From JAOUEA01 sp963821925 (GTDB lineage: Bacteria > Actinomycetota > UBA4738 > HRBIN12): DNA of 64,000 nucleotides. Positions 15,647-24,355 of the stretch are shown here, in pieces. The stretch lies in assembly GCA_963821925.1 (NCBI GenBank), contig CAWGFO010000012.1:10331-74330 (forward strand), read 5' to 3'. The notes beneath the pieces were generated by a model that was given only the letters and a program-made list of their open reading frames with translations, was not told the origin of the DNA and ran no database searches. Each line of letters begins with the position of its first letter. Position 1 is the first letter of the stretch. The position numbers were made by a program, and so were the translations under genes.

Positions 15647-16795
15647 CTAGCGGATGATCGGCGTCGACGCCACCGCGTGCCCGGTCCGCATCGCCGGACG
15701 GTCGAGTGAGAACAGCTCGAGGTCGTCGCGCGCGACGCCGTCCGCGACGTCGGCCACGAGCGCCCCGAGCGCCGGCCCGAACTTGAAGGCGTGCCCGGAG
15801 CATCCCGCCGCGACGACGATCGGGCCGCGGCGGTCGATCGCGAAGTCGCCGTCGGGCGTCATCGTCCAGGGGTGCCGCTGCGTGAGCGCGACGCGCGGCT
15901 CGACCGACGGCATCCGCTGGGCGAGCCATGCAAGCACCCGGGCCTCCTCCGCCTCGTCGGGCTCCCATGCCTCGACATCGGGCAGCCATGGCTCCGTGGA
16001 ACCGGCGTCGAACGCGATCTTGTAGCCCACGCCCGGCACCGGATGGCCGTACACGCCGACCCCGTCGTCCCGAAGCCAGTCGACGATGCCCGGGCGACCG
16101 ACGAGCTGCGGCGCCTCGAGGAACGTCACCTGGGCGACCGCCGGGGCGAGCGGGAGCTCGATGCCTGCGGCCGAGAGCAGCGCGCCCGACCACGGTCCCG
16201 CCGCGATCACGACGCGGTCGCCGCGGAGGGTCCGGTGGTCGGTGACGACCTCCGCGTGGTCCGGACCGATCTCGAGCGCGAGGCACCGCTCGGGCATCGC
16301 GAGCTCGGCGCCCGCCCCCGTGGCGTCGGCCGCCAGCGCCCGCAACCCGGCGTCGGCGAGCACCGTGCCCCCTTCGGCGTGGAACAGCGCGCGCTCTCCG
16401 TCTCGCGGGACGATCTCGGGGAAGCGACCCTGGATGCCCGCCGGGTCGAGCTCGTCGAACGGGACATCGCCCGCGCTCATCGCGGCGGCGAGGGCATCGA
16501 GCTTCGCCTCGGGCCCCAGGTCGATCTGTCCGCTCTCGACCAGGAGGGTGACGCCCTGCTCCGCCTCGAGGCGGTGCCACCCTTCGAACGCCTCGCGTGC
16601 GAGCCGCACGTACCGCACGTCGTCGTAGGCGACCCGGGTCGAGCGCGACGCGCCGGTCGACGAGGTGACCGGATGGCCGCTCCCCCACCGGTCGATCCCG
16701 ACGACGGCCCGGCCGCGTCGCGCGAGCGCCCCGGCCGTCGAGAGCCCCGTCACGCCCAGCCCCACCACGATCACATCGGTGCGTTCGGTCGCCAT
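15647..16795 (-). CDS. FAD-dependent sarcosine/N-methyltryptophan oxidase-like enzyme
   Basis: 382 residues. FAD-binding GLGVTGLSTAGALARRG lies at about residues 12-28, followed by GIDRWGSGHPVTSSTGASRSTR, a segment diagnostic of the monomeric sarcosine oxidase/SolA branch, and a C-terminal VVAAGCSGHAFKFGPALG containing the Cys expected to bind FAD covalently (CSGHAFK). The predicted reaction is oxidation of a secondary amine with O2. ATG at 16795. Third gene of a minus-strand set of flavoenzymes after the PPOX protein and an FAD monooxygenase, separated from the latter by 94 bp. Confidence 0.88.
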   Translation of the reverse strand: MATERTDVIVVGLGVTGLSTAGALARRGRAVVGIDRWGSGHPVTSSTGASRSTRVAYDDVRYVRLAREAFEGWHRLEAEQGVTLLVESGQIDLGPEAKLDALAAAMSAGDVPFDELDPAGIQGRFPEIVPRDGERALFHAEGGTVLADAGLRALAADATGAGAELAMPERCLALEIGPDHAEVVTDHRTLRGDRVVIAAGPWSGALLSAAGIELPLAPAVAQVTFLEAPQLVGRPGIVDWLRDDGVGVYGHPVPGVGYKIAFDAGSTEPWLPDVEAWEPDEAEEARVLAWLAQRMPSVEPRVALTQRHPWTMTPDGDFAIDRRGPIVVAAGCSGHAFKFGPALGALVADVADGVARDDLELFSLDRPAMRTGHAVASTPIIR

Positions 16796-16889
16796 CGGCC
16801 CAAGCCTCGCAGGTAGCCCCGGTGCTTGTCGGGCAGATCGGTGGGTTTCCGCAGGATCCACGAGGAGGCCGGCCGCGAGACGAGACGGG

Positions 16890-18059
16890 TCAGCCGCCAG
16901 GCACGAGCCCGTAGTCGAGATCCGGATCGCCCGGTGTCCAGGTCCCGTGGAACTGCGAGCGGTCGCCGTTGCGCCGGGCTCGCTCCAGCGCCGCCCGGCC
17001 CACCGCGAGCTGCCGCGCCTCCCACTGCAGGAGTGCCCGTTCGACCTCCATGTCAGAGGACCCGAGGGCATCCGCGAGCGCCCACGCGTCGGCCGCGGCC
17101 TTCGCCGTCCCGGCGGCGATGTGCGGGCGCACCACGAACGCCGCGTCGCCGATCAGGCAGACGCGGCCGAACGCCATCCTCGGCACGTCGAGGTCGTAGA
17201 TCGCCTGCGCGAACGGCGCGGCGGCGTGCGCCACCACCTCCGCGATCGGTGGGGCGAGGTACTCGCGGGCGAACGACCGCATCTCGTCGACGTGGACCGC
17301 CCGCACCGCCCCCGGCGGCAGCGACACCTCGCGGCGCACACCGTCGCGGTCGGTCATCAGGTCCTCGAGCTCGGCGCCCTCGTAGTTCCGGTACCAGACG
17401 AAGTTGAGCAGCCGTTCCCCTGGCTCCGTGGCACCGCCGTGCGCCGGGATCGGGTACAGCAGGATGTGGCTGTCCGCGATCACCTCGTAGACGAGCGCGT
17501 CGCGGAAGGCGCTGAGCACCCAGGGCGGCAGCTCGGTCTCGGCCACGGTCCCTCGCCACGCCACGTACCCGGCGTAGGCGGGCCGAACCTCGGGCAGCAA
17601 CCGCGCCCGGGAACCGGACCCGATCCCGTCGGCGCAGACGACGAGGTCGAACAGGTCGCTCCCGCCGTCCGCGTAGCCGACCTCGACCGTCCCATCCAGG
17701 GCGTCGATCGCCGTGACCTCGCGGCCCACGTGGTAGCGCTCACGTCCCAGGGAATCGAGCAGCGCCCGGTAGATCGTGTGCCACCCCGAGTACCGGTAGT
17801 GCCGGGGTGCCTCGTAGACGATCGTGCCTTCCGCGTCCAGGTAGCGCAGCACCGTGGTCGAGGTCGTCACCGCATCGAGGCCGAGGTTCGTGCGCTCGCT
17901 CAGGTACCGGGAGGTCTCCGGCAGCACCACGATCCCCGCGCCGCGGGACTCGAGCTCGGCGGTCGAGCGCTCGGCGACCTCGACCTCGCACCCGAGATCG
18001 CGGAGGACGAGCGCCGCGGTCAGCCCGCCCAGCGAGCCGCCGACGATCCCGACGTTCAG
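16890..18059 (-). CDS. FAD-dependent aromatic-type monooxygenase
   Basis: 389 residues. The Rossmann loop GIVGGSLGGLTAALVLRD is at the extreme N-terminus, the DG motif at DLVVCADGIGSGSRARL, and the second FAD motif at VCLIGDAAFVVRPH, giving a PHBH-fold hydroxylase such as 2,6-dihydroxypyridine 3-monooxygenase or FAD-binding salicylate-type enzymes. The substrate is unknown. The start is unusual: the natural N-terminus would begin with CTG in a CTGA overlap with the stop of the PPOX gene; the nearest GTG in frame is at 18095, 40 bp inside that gene. Either implies translational coupling. Confidence 0.82.
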   Translation of the reverse strand: MNVGIVGGSLGGLTAALVLRDLGCEVEVAERSTAELESRGAGIVVLPETSRYLSERTNLGLDAVTTSTTVLRYLDAEGTIVYEAPRHYRYSGWHTIYRALLDSLGRERYHVGREVTAIDALDGTVEVGYADGGSDLFDLVVCADGIGSGSRARLLPEVRPAYAGYVAWRGTVAETELPPWVLSAFRDALVYEVIADSHILLYPIPAHGGATEPGERLLNFVWYRNYEGAELEDLMTDRDGVRREVSLPPGAVRAVHVDEMRSFAREYLAPPIAEVVAHAAAPFAQAIYDLDVPRMAFGRVCLIGDAAFVVRPHIAAGTAKAAADAWALADALGSSDMEVERALLQWEARQLAVGRAALERARRNGDRSQFHGTWTPGDPDLDYGLVPGG

Positions 18060-18577
18060 GGCTTGCCGAAGACCGCGACGCGTTCGACCTTGCACGCGAA
18101 CATCACCCGGCGTTCTTCCTTCGACGGATCGCGGAGCCCGTAGGGCGGCGGGTTCCCCGTGTACTTCGTCCACGCGGCGTCGATCGTCTCGGTGGCGAGG
18201 TGGCCGTCGACCGGGTCGTCCTCGTGGACCTCGCGGTCGACCGCCGCCCGGATGCTCACCCAGTGGTACGGGTTCGCCGGATTCATCAGGAGGATCGTCA
18301 CGTGCGGCTCCCGGCGCACCCACTCGGTCTTCTTGCGATGCTCCGCGAAGTTCAGGATCACGTGATCGCCCTCGTACCCGAACCACACCGGCGTGAGGTT
18401 CGGCCGGCCGTCGCCGCCGATCACCGCGAGGACGGCGGTCACGGGCTCGTCGAGGAGCTGCAGGTACTCGGGATCGAGGTCCGTAAGCGAGTCGATCTCC
18501 TCGCGCCCACCGACCGAGAACTGATCAGGCTGCACGCCCTGCGACACGTCGAGCATCCGTGAGAGACGGAACGGCAT
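18056..18577 (-). CDS. PPOX-fold flavin/F420-dependent oxidoreductase
   Basis: 173 residues of the pyridoxamine-phosphate-oxidase split-barrel fold: AVLAVIGGDGRPNLTPVWFG, HVILNFAEHRKKTEWVRREP, VTILLMNPANPYHWVSIR. In actinobacteria this class often uses F420 or binds haem or biliverdin. ATG at 18577 has GGAGG 5 nt upstream. First gene of the flavoenzyme operon (18577 down to 15647). Confidence 0.88.
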   Translation of the reverse strand: MPFRLSRMLDVSQGVQPDQFSVGGREEIDSLTDLDPEYLQLLDEPVTAVLAVIGGDGRPNLTPVWFGYEGDHVILNFAEHRKKTEWVRREPHVTILLMNPANPYHWVSIRAAVDREVHEDDPVDGHLATETIDAAWTKYTGNPPPYGLRDPSKEERRVMFACKVERVAVFGKP

Positions 18578-18678
18578 CGGGTCCTCCTTCGTGGAGCGGC
18601 GCCTGCGGCTCAGGCTCATCGCCTGTGTACCACGGACCCGACCGGGCCGCTCGCGGAGCGCCATCGGGCGCACCGGCC

Positions 18679-19047
18679 CTAGGCGAGGAGCTCCACCGTG
18701 ATGAACCGGAGCGGCGAACCCCCGACGTTCTCGAGATCGTGCAGCATCGGGGCGTCCGGCGTGTGCTCCGAGAACAGCGTCTCGCCCCGCTCGTAGCGAC
18801 GGATCTTCAGCGTGCCGTCGGGCGCGCGCTGGCGCCCCACGCCCGGATCCACGCAGGTCCAGAAGTACGGGCGCGTGTGCGCGTGGAACGGGCCGCGGCC
18901 GCCGGGCGGCAGGTGCACCTCCCACACCTTGACGCGGTCGTTCTCGTAGAGGAGCGCGGTCCCGACGTCGAGGTTCGTGGGCGCGGCGGCGAGCTCGTCG
19001 GCGTAGTCGGCGACGTCGAACGTGCCTTCCTCGAGGACCTCGGCCAC
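18679..19047 (-). CDS. Cupin-like protein
   Basis: 122 residues. The core VKVWEVHLPPGGRGPFHAHTRPYFW has the shape of cupin motif 1 (G, then H-x-H), and the C-terminal HDLENVGGSPLRFITVEL fits motif 2. An unusual feature is FWTCVDPG with a buried Cys. Small-molecule binding or dioxygenase activity cannot be assigned. GTG at 19047 has only GGAG touching it, but TATCGT lies 6 nt upstream, so a leaderless message is likely. Confidence 0.75.
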   Translation of the reverse strand: MAEVLEEGTFDVADYADELAAAPTNLDVGTALLYENDRVKVWEVHLPPGGRGPFHAHTRPYFWTCVDPGVGRQRAPDGTLKIRRYERGETLFSEHTPDAPMLHDLENVGGSPLRFITVELLA

Positions 19048-19053
19048 GCTCCG

Positions 19054-19059
19054 ACGATA
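19054..19059 (-). promoter_or_regulatory. -10 box TATCGT, leaderless start of the cupin gene
   Basis: On the minus strand TATCGT ends 6 nt before the GTG at 19047. Confidence 0.5.
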
Positions 19060-19148
19060 GGCGAGGGCCCCCGAACCCGTCCAGCGAGCCGGGACTTGAC
19101 GCGGGTGGTTAGGTGGAGGTGAGAGACGCCTCGGAGAAGGAGGTTGTC

Positions 19149-19337
19149 GTGAAGGCCAACGACCGGCGCCGTGTGTTCCAGGATCCCCCTCCCCACGTCG
19201 AGCCGCGATCGGAGCACATCCCCCTGAATCGGCGGTTCGGGCATCTACCGGGCAGGATCCATCTGCATCGCGGCTACCGATTGCGCGGTCGTCTGGTCCG
19301 GTTCGCGAAGCACCGCCGCAAGAGCACCGCGGGCTGA
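19149..19337 (+). CDS. Small basic protein
   Basis: 62 residues, very rich in Arg, His and Lys (start VKANDRRRVFQDPPPHV, end RFAKHRRKSTAG), no hydrophobic helix. GAAGGAGG stands 5 nt before GTG at 19149, an excellent SD, so I consider it genuinely translated. The basic composition suggests RNA or DNA binding; I do not recognise a family. Confidence 0.68.
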   Translation: MKANDRRRVFQDPPPHVEPRSEHIPLNRRFGHLPGRIHLHRGYRLRGRLVRFAKHRRKSTAG

Positions 19338-19486
19338 CGATCGCCCCTCATAGGATCTCCCGCCGGGGCGGGCCGTCGTGCCGAGCGACGCGATCCGTCC
19401 CCGCCCTAGGGCTCAAGGGCCCGCGCGCGCGTGTCGACCACAAGGGGTACGAGAAGCATCGGCGGGGAGACGAACGAGGAGCCGCC

Positions 19487-19942
19487 ATGAAGATCGACCT
19501 GCACCGCGAGCTCTGGTCGCACGACGAATCGTCGGAGGACGAGCTCCTCGACGACCCGATCCGGGTGCTGATCGCCGACGACGACGACCGAACCACGACG
19601 GTGCTGCGCGACAGCCTCCCGGCGTTCGGGATCGAGGTCGTCGGCAACGCACGCAACGGCGCCGAGGCTGGCGAGAAGGTGGCCGGGCTTCACCCCGAGG
19701 TCGTCCTGATGGACCTGCGGATGCCCGAGGTCGACGGCATCGAGGCAACCGTGCTGATCAAGGCGCAGGACCCGCGCACCCAGGTCGTGATCCTCACCGC
19801 CTTCTCCGAACGCGACTCGAAGTGGGCCGCCGAGTTCATGGGCGCCGCCGACCTGCTCGAGAAGGACGCCCCCCTCGAGGACCTCGTCGACACGCTGCGC
19901 CGGGCGGCCCGCGCGTACCGCACCTCGGCGTCCCCGGCCTGA
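19487..19942 (+). CDS. Orphan response-regulator receiver domain
   Basis: 151 residues, receiver domain only. Acidic pair IADDDD, phosphoacceptor Asp in VLMDLRMPEVDG, Thr in VILTAF and Lys in LEKDAP are all present, so phosphorylation is expected. There is no output domain and no histidine kinase nearby. A 25-residue acidic N-terminal extension (HDESSEDELLDD) precedes it. AGGAG lies 6 nt before ATG. The 149-bp region upstream (19338-19486) holds no other gene. Confidence 0.9.
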   Translation: MKIDLHRELWSHDESSEDELLDDPIRVLIADDDDRTTTVLRDSLPAFGIEVVGNARNGAEAGEKVAGLHPEVVLMDLRMPEVDGIEATVLIKAQDPRTQVVILTAFSERDSKWAAEFMGAADLLEKDAPLEDLVDTLRRAARAYRTSASPA

Positions 19943-19956
19943 AGACGCCGCCGCGG

Positions 19957-20610
19957 TCAGCGATTCAGGAGCCCCGCCACGACGTTGATCGTGACCGCGA
20001 TCACCGCGATCCCGAACACGTACGAGATCAGCGCGTGGCGGAGCGCCGTCGACCGGATCCGTTTCGACGTGAGGTTCGTGTCCGAGACCTGGTAGGTCAT
20101 GCCGAGCGTGAAAGCGACGTAAGCGAAGTCCCGGTAGTGCGGGGACTCCTCGCTGTGGAAGTCGATCCCGCCGCCGTCGAGATAGAAGATGTGGGCGTAC
20201 CGCAGGACGAACACCGTCTGTACGGCGAGCCAGGACACCACGACCGTGACCACCGCGAGACCCACGGTCAGGGCGCGCGTGTAGCCCGACTCGTCCGATG
20301 CCAGGAGCAGCGCGAAGCCCACGCCCAGGAGGCTCGCCGCACTGGCCGCGACCAACGTCAGGTCCGCTGCCGTGCGCGAATCGTCCTCGCGCGTGGCGTG
20401 CTGCTCGGTCGTGCCGGCGTCCGCCCGGCGCGTCACGGCCCAGACCCACCCACAGAACACGGCCGCGGCCGCGTCCCATCCGAGCAGGCTCGACACCTGC
20501 CAGGGGCTCACCGTCGCGGCGGCGGCCGCGACCACGAGCCCGACCGCACCGCACACGGCCACACGGGTCAGCGCGGTCACGTGACGGATCGGGACGCCTT
20601 CGGAACGCAC
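19957..20610 (-). CDS. DUF1345 membrane protein
   Basis: 217 residues with five hydrophobic segments. The second half carries HIFYLDGGGIDF, then PHYRDFAYVAFTLGMTYQVSDT, the family hallmark (a conserved DF.Y.AF..G..YQVSD helix), and LRHALISYVFGIAVIA. Function unknown, probably a small channel or transporter. GTG start with TAGGGT 6 nt upstream and no SD. Divergent from the LuxR gene across 44 bp. Confidence 0.88.
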   Translation of the reverse strand: MRSEGVPIRHVTALTRVAVCGAVGLVVAAAAATVSPWQVSSLLGWDAAAAVFCGWVWAVTRRADAGTTEQHATREDDSRTAADLTLVAASAASLLGVGFALLLASDESGYTRALTVGLAVVTVVVSWLAVQTVFVLRYAHIFYLDGGGIDFHSEESPHYRDFAYVAFTLGMTYQVSDTNLTSKRIRSTALRHALISYVFGIAVIAVTINVVAGLLNR

Positions 20611-20616
20611 GCGACT

Positions 20617-20622
20617 ACCCTA
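20617..20622 (-). promoter_or_regulatory. -10 box TAGGGT, leaderless start of the DUF1345 gene
   Basis: On the minus strand TAGGGT ends 6 nt before the GTG at 20610. Confidence 0.5.
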
Positions 20623-20654
20623 GAGCCCTCGCCGGCCGTACGAGAGGAGACGGC

Positions 20655-22283
20655 GTGGCCGACACCGGCAGCGGGATCGATCGAGCGCGCGGCGCGATGG
20701 CGCGAGGCGCGTGGGCCGAGGCGTACGACGCCTTCAGCGCCGTCGATCGCGCCGCCCTGACCGGGAGCGACCTCGAGGGCCTCGCCGACGCCGCCTGGTG
20801 GATCTCGCGGCTCGACGTGTCGCTCGACGCCCGCCACCAGGCGTACGCCGCCTACGAGCAGGAGGGCGACGAGCTCGGCGCCGGCACGGTCGCGGCCCGC
20901 CTCGCGATCGAGCACTTCGTGCGGGAGCAGCCCTCCGTCGGCGCGGGGTACCTGATGCGTGCCCGGCGCCACGCCGAGCACATCCCGCCGGGATCCGAGC
21001 AAGGGTTCATCGCGATGGTCGAGTCGAACGTCGCCCGGTTCTCAGGTGACCCCGACGGCGCGATCGCGAAGGCCCGTGAGGCCGTCGAGATCGGCCGTCG
21101 GTTCGGCGACCGCGACCTGATCGCGATGGCGATCCACACCGAGGGGCTCGCGCGGATCGACGCGGGTCACGCGGCAGACGGCATGGCCCTCCTCGACGAG
21201 GCGATGACCTCCGTGCTCGCCGGCGACCTGGACCCGTACTTCACGGGGATCATCTACTGCAACCTGATCCAGGCCTGTCTGGAGCTGAACGACATCCGGC
21301 GCGCCGGGGAGTGGAGCGACGCGGCACGCGCCTGGTGCGACGCCCTCCCGCCCGACGCACCCTTCCCGGGGATGTGCCGCATCAACCGTGCGGAGGTTGC
21401 CCGCCTGCGCGGTGCCTGGCCCGAGGCCGAGGCCGAGGCGGTCCGCGCGTGCGAGGAGCTCGCAGCCCTCGAACCCTCCCTCGTCGCGGCCGCGCTGGCG
21501 CAAGTCGGAGAGATCCGACGGCGAACCGGCGACCTCGAGGGTGCCGAGACGGCGTTCGGCCGCGCACAGGAGCTCGGGGGCGAGCCACAACCTTGGCTCG
21601 CGTACCTCCGCCTCTCCCAGGGGAAGATCGACGCCGCGCGCACCGGACTGCGGCTCGCGCTCACCGCCGAGCACCAGCCGGCACGTCGAGCGCGGCTCCT
21701 CGCGGCCCAGGTCGAGGCCGCCGTCACCGCGGGCGACCTCGACGAGGCACGCGCCGCGCTCGGCGAGCTCTCCGCGGTGACGGCGGACGCCGACGTTCCC
21801 GGCTTCGCCGCCGAGGTCGCCACCGCTGACGGTCAGGTCGCCCTCGCCGACGGGCGCGTCCCGGACGCGCTCGATCGGCTCCGCACCGCGGTCGCGGCCT
21901 GGCAGGCGTTGCGCCTGCCGTACGAGGCCGCCCGCGCCCGGGTCCTCTGCGCCGAGGCGATCCGCGCCGGAGGCGACGAGGACGGCGCCCGGCTCGAGCT
22001 GCGCACCGCCCGCGCCGCGTTCGAACGGCTGGGCGCGATACCCGACGTCGCGGCGGTCACGCGCATGCTCGGCGCACCCGACGCCCTGCCCGCCGGGCTC
22101 ACCGCCCGTGAGGCAGAGGTGCTCCGCCTGGTCGCGGCCGGCAAGACGAACCGGGACATCGCCGTCGAACTCGTGATCAGCGAGCACACGGTGGCCCGCC
22201 ACCTGCAGAACATGTTCGCCAAGCTCGGGGTGTCGTCTCGCTCGGCGGCGACCGCGTTCGCGTTCGAGCACGGTCTGGCCTGA
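20655..22283 (+). CDS. LuxR-family regulator with TPR-like sensor
   Basis: 542 residues. Residues 1-475 are alpha-helical TPR-like repeats (many A..A...G. helices such as RHQAYAAYEQEGDELGAG) without an ATPase Walker motif. Residues about 485-540 are a LuxR helix-turn-helix: LTAREAEVLRLVAAGKTNRD, IAVELVISEHTVARHL, FAKLGVSSR. It resembles the C-terminal part of MalT/LAL regulators with the NTPase removed. GTG at 20655 has AGAGGAGA 7 nt upstream. Targets unknown; the divergent DUF1345 gene is the closest candidate. Confidence 0.9.
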   Translation: MADTGSGIDRARGAMARGAWAEAYDAFSAVDRAALTGSDLEGLADAAWWISRLDVSLDARHQAYAAYEQEGDELGAGTVAARLAIEHFVREQPSVGAGYLMRARRHAEHIPPGSEQGFIAMVESNVARFSGDPDGAIAKAREAVEIGRRFGDRDLIAMAIHTEGLARIDAGHAADGMALLDEAMTSVLAGDLDPYFTGIIYCNLIQACLELNDIRRAGEWSDAARAWCDALPPDAPFPGMCRINRAEVARLRGAWPEAEAEAVRACEELAALEPSLVAAALAQVGEIRRRTGDLEGAETAFGRAQELGGEPQPWLAYLRLSQGKIDAARTGLRLALTAEHQPARRARLLAAQVEAAVTAGDLDEARAALGELSAVTADADVPGFAAEVATADGQVALADGRVPDALDRLRTAVAAWQALRLPYEAARARVLCAEAIRAGGDEDGARLELRTARAAFERLGAIPDVAAVTRMLGAPDALPAGLTAREAEVLRLVAAGKTNRDIAVELVISEHTVARHLQNMFAKLGVSSRSAATAFAFEHGLA

Positions 22284-22394
22284 CCGTGGTTCGTTCTCAC
22301 CACGTCGTACCGGCGGCAGGTTGGTGCGTTCCGGCGATGAGGTGACGTGGCCAGCCGCCGTAGCGTCGTCCCATACCGAACGGAGGTACGGGAC

Positions 22395-23498
22395 ATGGAC
22401 GTGGAACGGTTCGACACGATCGTGATCGGTGCGGGCCAGGCCGGTCTCTCGGCCGGCGCGTACCTGCAGCGCGCTGGGCGGTCGTTCCTGATCCTGGACG
22501 CGGGCGAGCGGGTCGGTGACACGTGGCGTCAGCGCTACGACTCGTTGCGCCTGTTCACCCCACCGCGCTACATCGGCCTGCCCGGGAGCCGGATCCCGTC
22601 GAAGGACGGGCGCATGCCCACGAAGGACGAGCTGGCCGACTACCTCGAGGCGTACGCCGCCGAGACGGCGCTCCCCGTCCGGAGCGGGGTCCGCGTGGAC
22701 GGCGTGCGGCGCGAGGGTGAGCACTACCTCGTGACGGCCGGAGCCGAGACCTTCGAGGCGGCCAACGTGATCGTGGCGAACGGCGCTCACCGCGAGCGGC
22801 GCGTGCCGGCGTTCGCGCACGAGCTCGACCCCTCGATCGTGCAGCTGCACTCGAGCGAGTACAAGAACCCGTCGCAGCTCCGCGACGGCGGCGTCCTGGT
22901 GGTGGGTGCCGGCAACTCGGGCGCCGACATCTCGCTCGAGCTGTCGGGCACGCACCCGACGTGGCTCTCAGGCCCCGAGCGCGGCCACATCCCCCCGGAC
23001 ATCGATACGTGGATCGCGCGACACATCGCGTTCCCGGTGATCCGCTTCATCGGCGTGCACGTGCTGACGCTCCGCACCCCGATGGGACGGAAGGCAATCG
23101 CCAAGATGGGCACGCAGGGCGACCCGCTCGTGCGGGTGAAGCCGAAGCAGCTCGTAGCCGCGGGTGTGCAGCGCGCGCCGAAGACGGTGGCGGCTCGCGG
23201 CGGCGCCCCTGTCCTCGAAGACGGCAGCGTCCTCGACGTCGCGAACGTGATCTGGTGCACGGGGTTCAGCCACGACCTGTCGTGGATCGACCTCCCGATC
23301 TTCGGCGAGGACGGCAGGCCGATGCACGAGCGCGGCGTCGTGACGTCCGAGCCCGGCCTGTACTTCGTGGGGCTGCCCTTCCAGTTCGCGGTCGCGTCCG
23401 ACGTGCTGCCGGGCGTCGGGCGGGACGCGGCGTACGTGGTGAAGCAGCTCCGGCGGCGGAGCCGCGAGCTCGTGCCCGCCGAGGTTGTCGCCGCCTGA
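22395..23498 (+). CDS. Flavin-containing monooxygenase (CzcO-like)
   Basis: 367 residues. FAD loop IVIGAGQAGLSAGAYLQ (about residues 9-25), the RWGDTWR-like segment GERVGDTWRQRYDSLRLFTP, NADPH loop VLVVGAGNSGADISLEL near 170, and the late VIWCTGF motif, as in FMO/Baeyer-Villiger and YhlA/CzcO proteins. Oxidises a nucleophilic N, S or ketone centre with NADPH and O2; substrate unknown. ATG at 22395 has GGAGG 8 nt upstream. Confidence 0.88.
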   Translation: MDVERFDTIVIGAGQAGLSAGAYLQRAGRSFLILDAGERVGDTWRQRYDSLRLFTPPRYIGLPGSRIPSKDGRMPTKDELADYLEAYAAETALPVRSGVRVDGVRREGEHYLVTAGAETFEAANVIVANGAHRERRVPAFAHELDPSIVQLHSSEYKNPSQLRDGGVLVVGAGNSGADISLELSGTHPTWLSGPERGHIPPDIDTWIARHIAFPVIRFIGVHVLTLRTPMGRKAIAKMGTQGDPLVRVKPKQLVAAGVQRAPKTVAARGGAPVLEDGSVLDVANVIWCTGFSHDLSWIDLPIFGEDGRPMHERGVVTSEPGLYFVGLPFQFAVASDVLPGVGRDAAYVVKQLRRRSRELVPAEVVAA

Positions 23499-23555
23499 CC
23501 TCGGCGGGCGCCGGCCCGACTCGAGCGGCGAAGTGCCCCCCGCAGGACCCTCGCC

Positions 23556-23561
23556 TAGGCT
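23556..23561 (+). promoter_or_regulatory. -10 box TAGGCT, leaderless start of the TSUP gene
   Basis: TAGGCT ends 6 nt before ATG at 23568; no SD. Confidence 0.5.
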
Positions 23562-23567
23562 GGGCGG

Positions 23568-24329
23568 ATGGCGCCCTTGCCGGTCTTCGTCGTCGCTGGC
23601 GCACTGATCGGCCTCCTGACGGGACTCTTCGGGGTCGGAGGATCGTCGGTCGCCACGCCGCTGCTCTCCCTGCTCGGGGTGCCGCCGCTCCTGGCCGTGG
23701 CCTCGCCGCTGCCGGCGACGATCCCTTCGGCCGTGGTGGGCGTGATCCCCTACGTCCGCGCGGGTGAGGCGCGACCGAGGGCGGCGGGATGGACGCTCGC
23801 GGGGGCGATCCCCGCCGCGATCCTCGGCGCGCTGGCATCCCATCGTGTCGGGGGCCCGGCGCTGCTGGTGATCTCGGGCGTCGTGCTGATCGTGGTCGGC
23901 CAGCGGGTGCTGCGCCCGATCGACCCCTCGATGCGACGCCGCGGCACGGAGCGACGGAAGAACCGGCCGATCCTGATCGCGGCGTCCGCCGGGCTGGGCC
24001 TGTTCACCGGGCTCCTCGCGAACGGGGGCGGGTTCCTCCTGGTCCCGATGTACCTCCTCCTCTTCGGCCTCACGATGCGCGAGTCGGCGGGCACGAGCCT
24101 CCTCGTGATCGCGGTGCTGGCGGTCCCGACCCTGGCCGCGCACTGGTCGTTGGGTCACGTCGACTGGCCCGTCGCGGGAGCGTTCGCCTTGGGGGCCGTG
24201 CCCGCGAGCGCGCTGAGCGGCCGGTACGCGCACGTCGTGGCGGGCCCTCGGGTCCGGCATGCCTTCGGATGGTTCTTGATCGGCGCGGGTGCCGCGTTCG
24301 TCGCGTTCCGGCTCGCCACCCGCGCGTAG
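23568..24329 (+). CDS. TSUP (TauE/SafE) family transporter
   Basis: 253 residues, eight predicted helices in two repeats. Each repeat begins with the family motif: LIGLLTGLFGVGGSSVATPLL and LGLFTGLLANGGGFLLVPMYL. TSUP proteins move sulfite, sulfoacetate or other organosulfonates across the membrane; direction and substrate cannot be told. Follows the flavin monooxygenase by 69 bp but has its own probable leaderless promoter. Confidence 0.9.
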   Translation: MAPLPVFVVAGALIGLLTGLFGVGGSSVATPLLSLLGVPPLLAVASPLPATIPSAVVGVIPYVRAGEARPRAAGWTLAGAIPAAILGALASHRVGGPALLVISGVVLIVVGQRVLRPIDPSMRRRGTERRKNRPILIAASAGLGLFTGLLANGGGFLLVPMYLLLFGLTMRESAGTSLLVIAVLAVPTLAAHWSLGHVDWPVAGAFALGAVPASALSGRYAHVVAGPRVRHAFGWFLIGAGAAFVAFRLATRA

Positions 24330-24355
24330 GACTCGCTGCGCCGACCGCGACCTTC

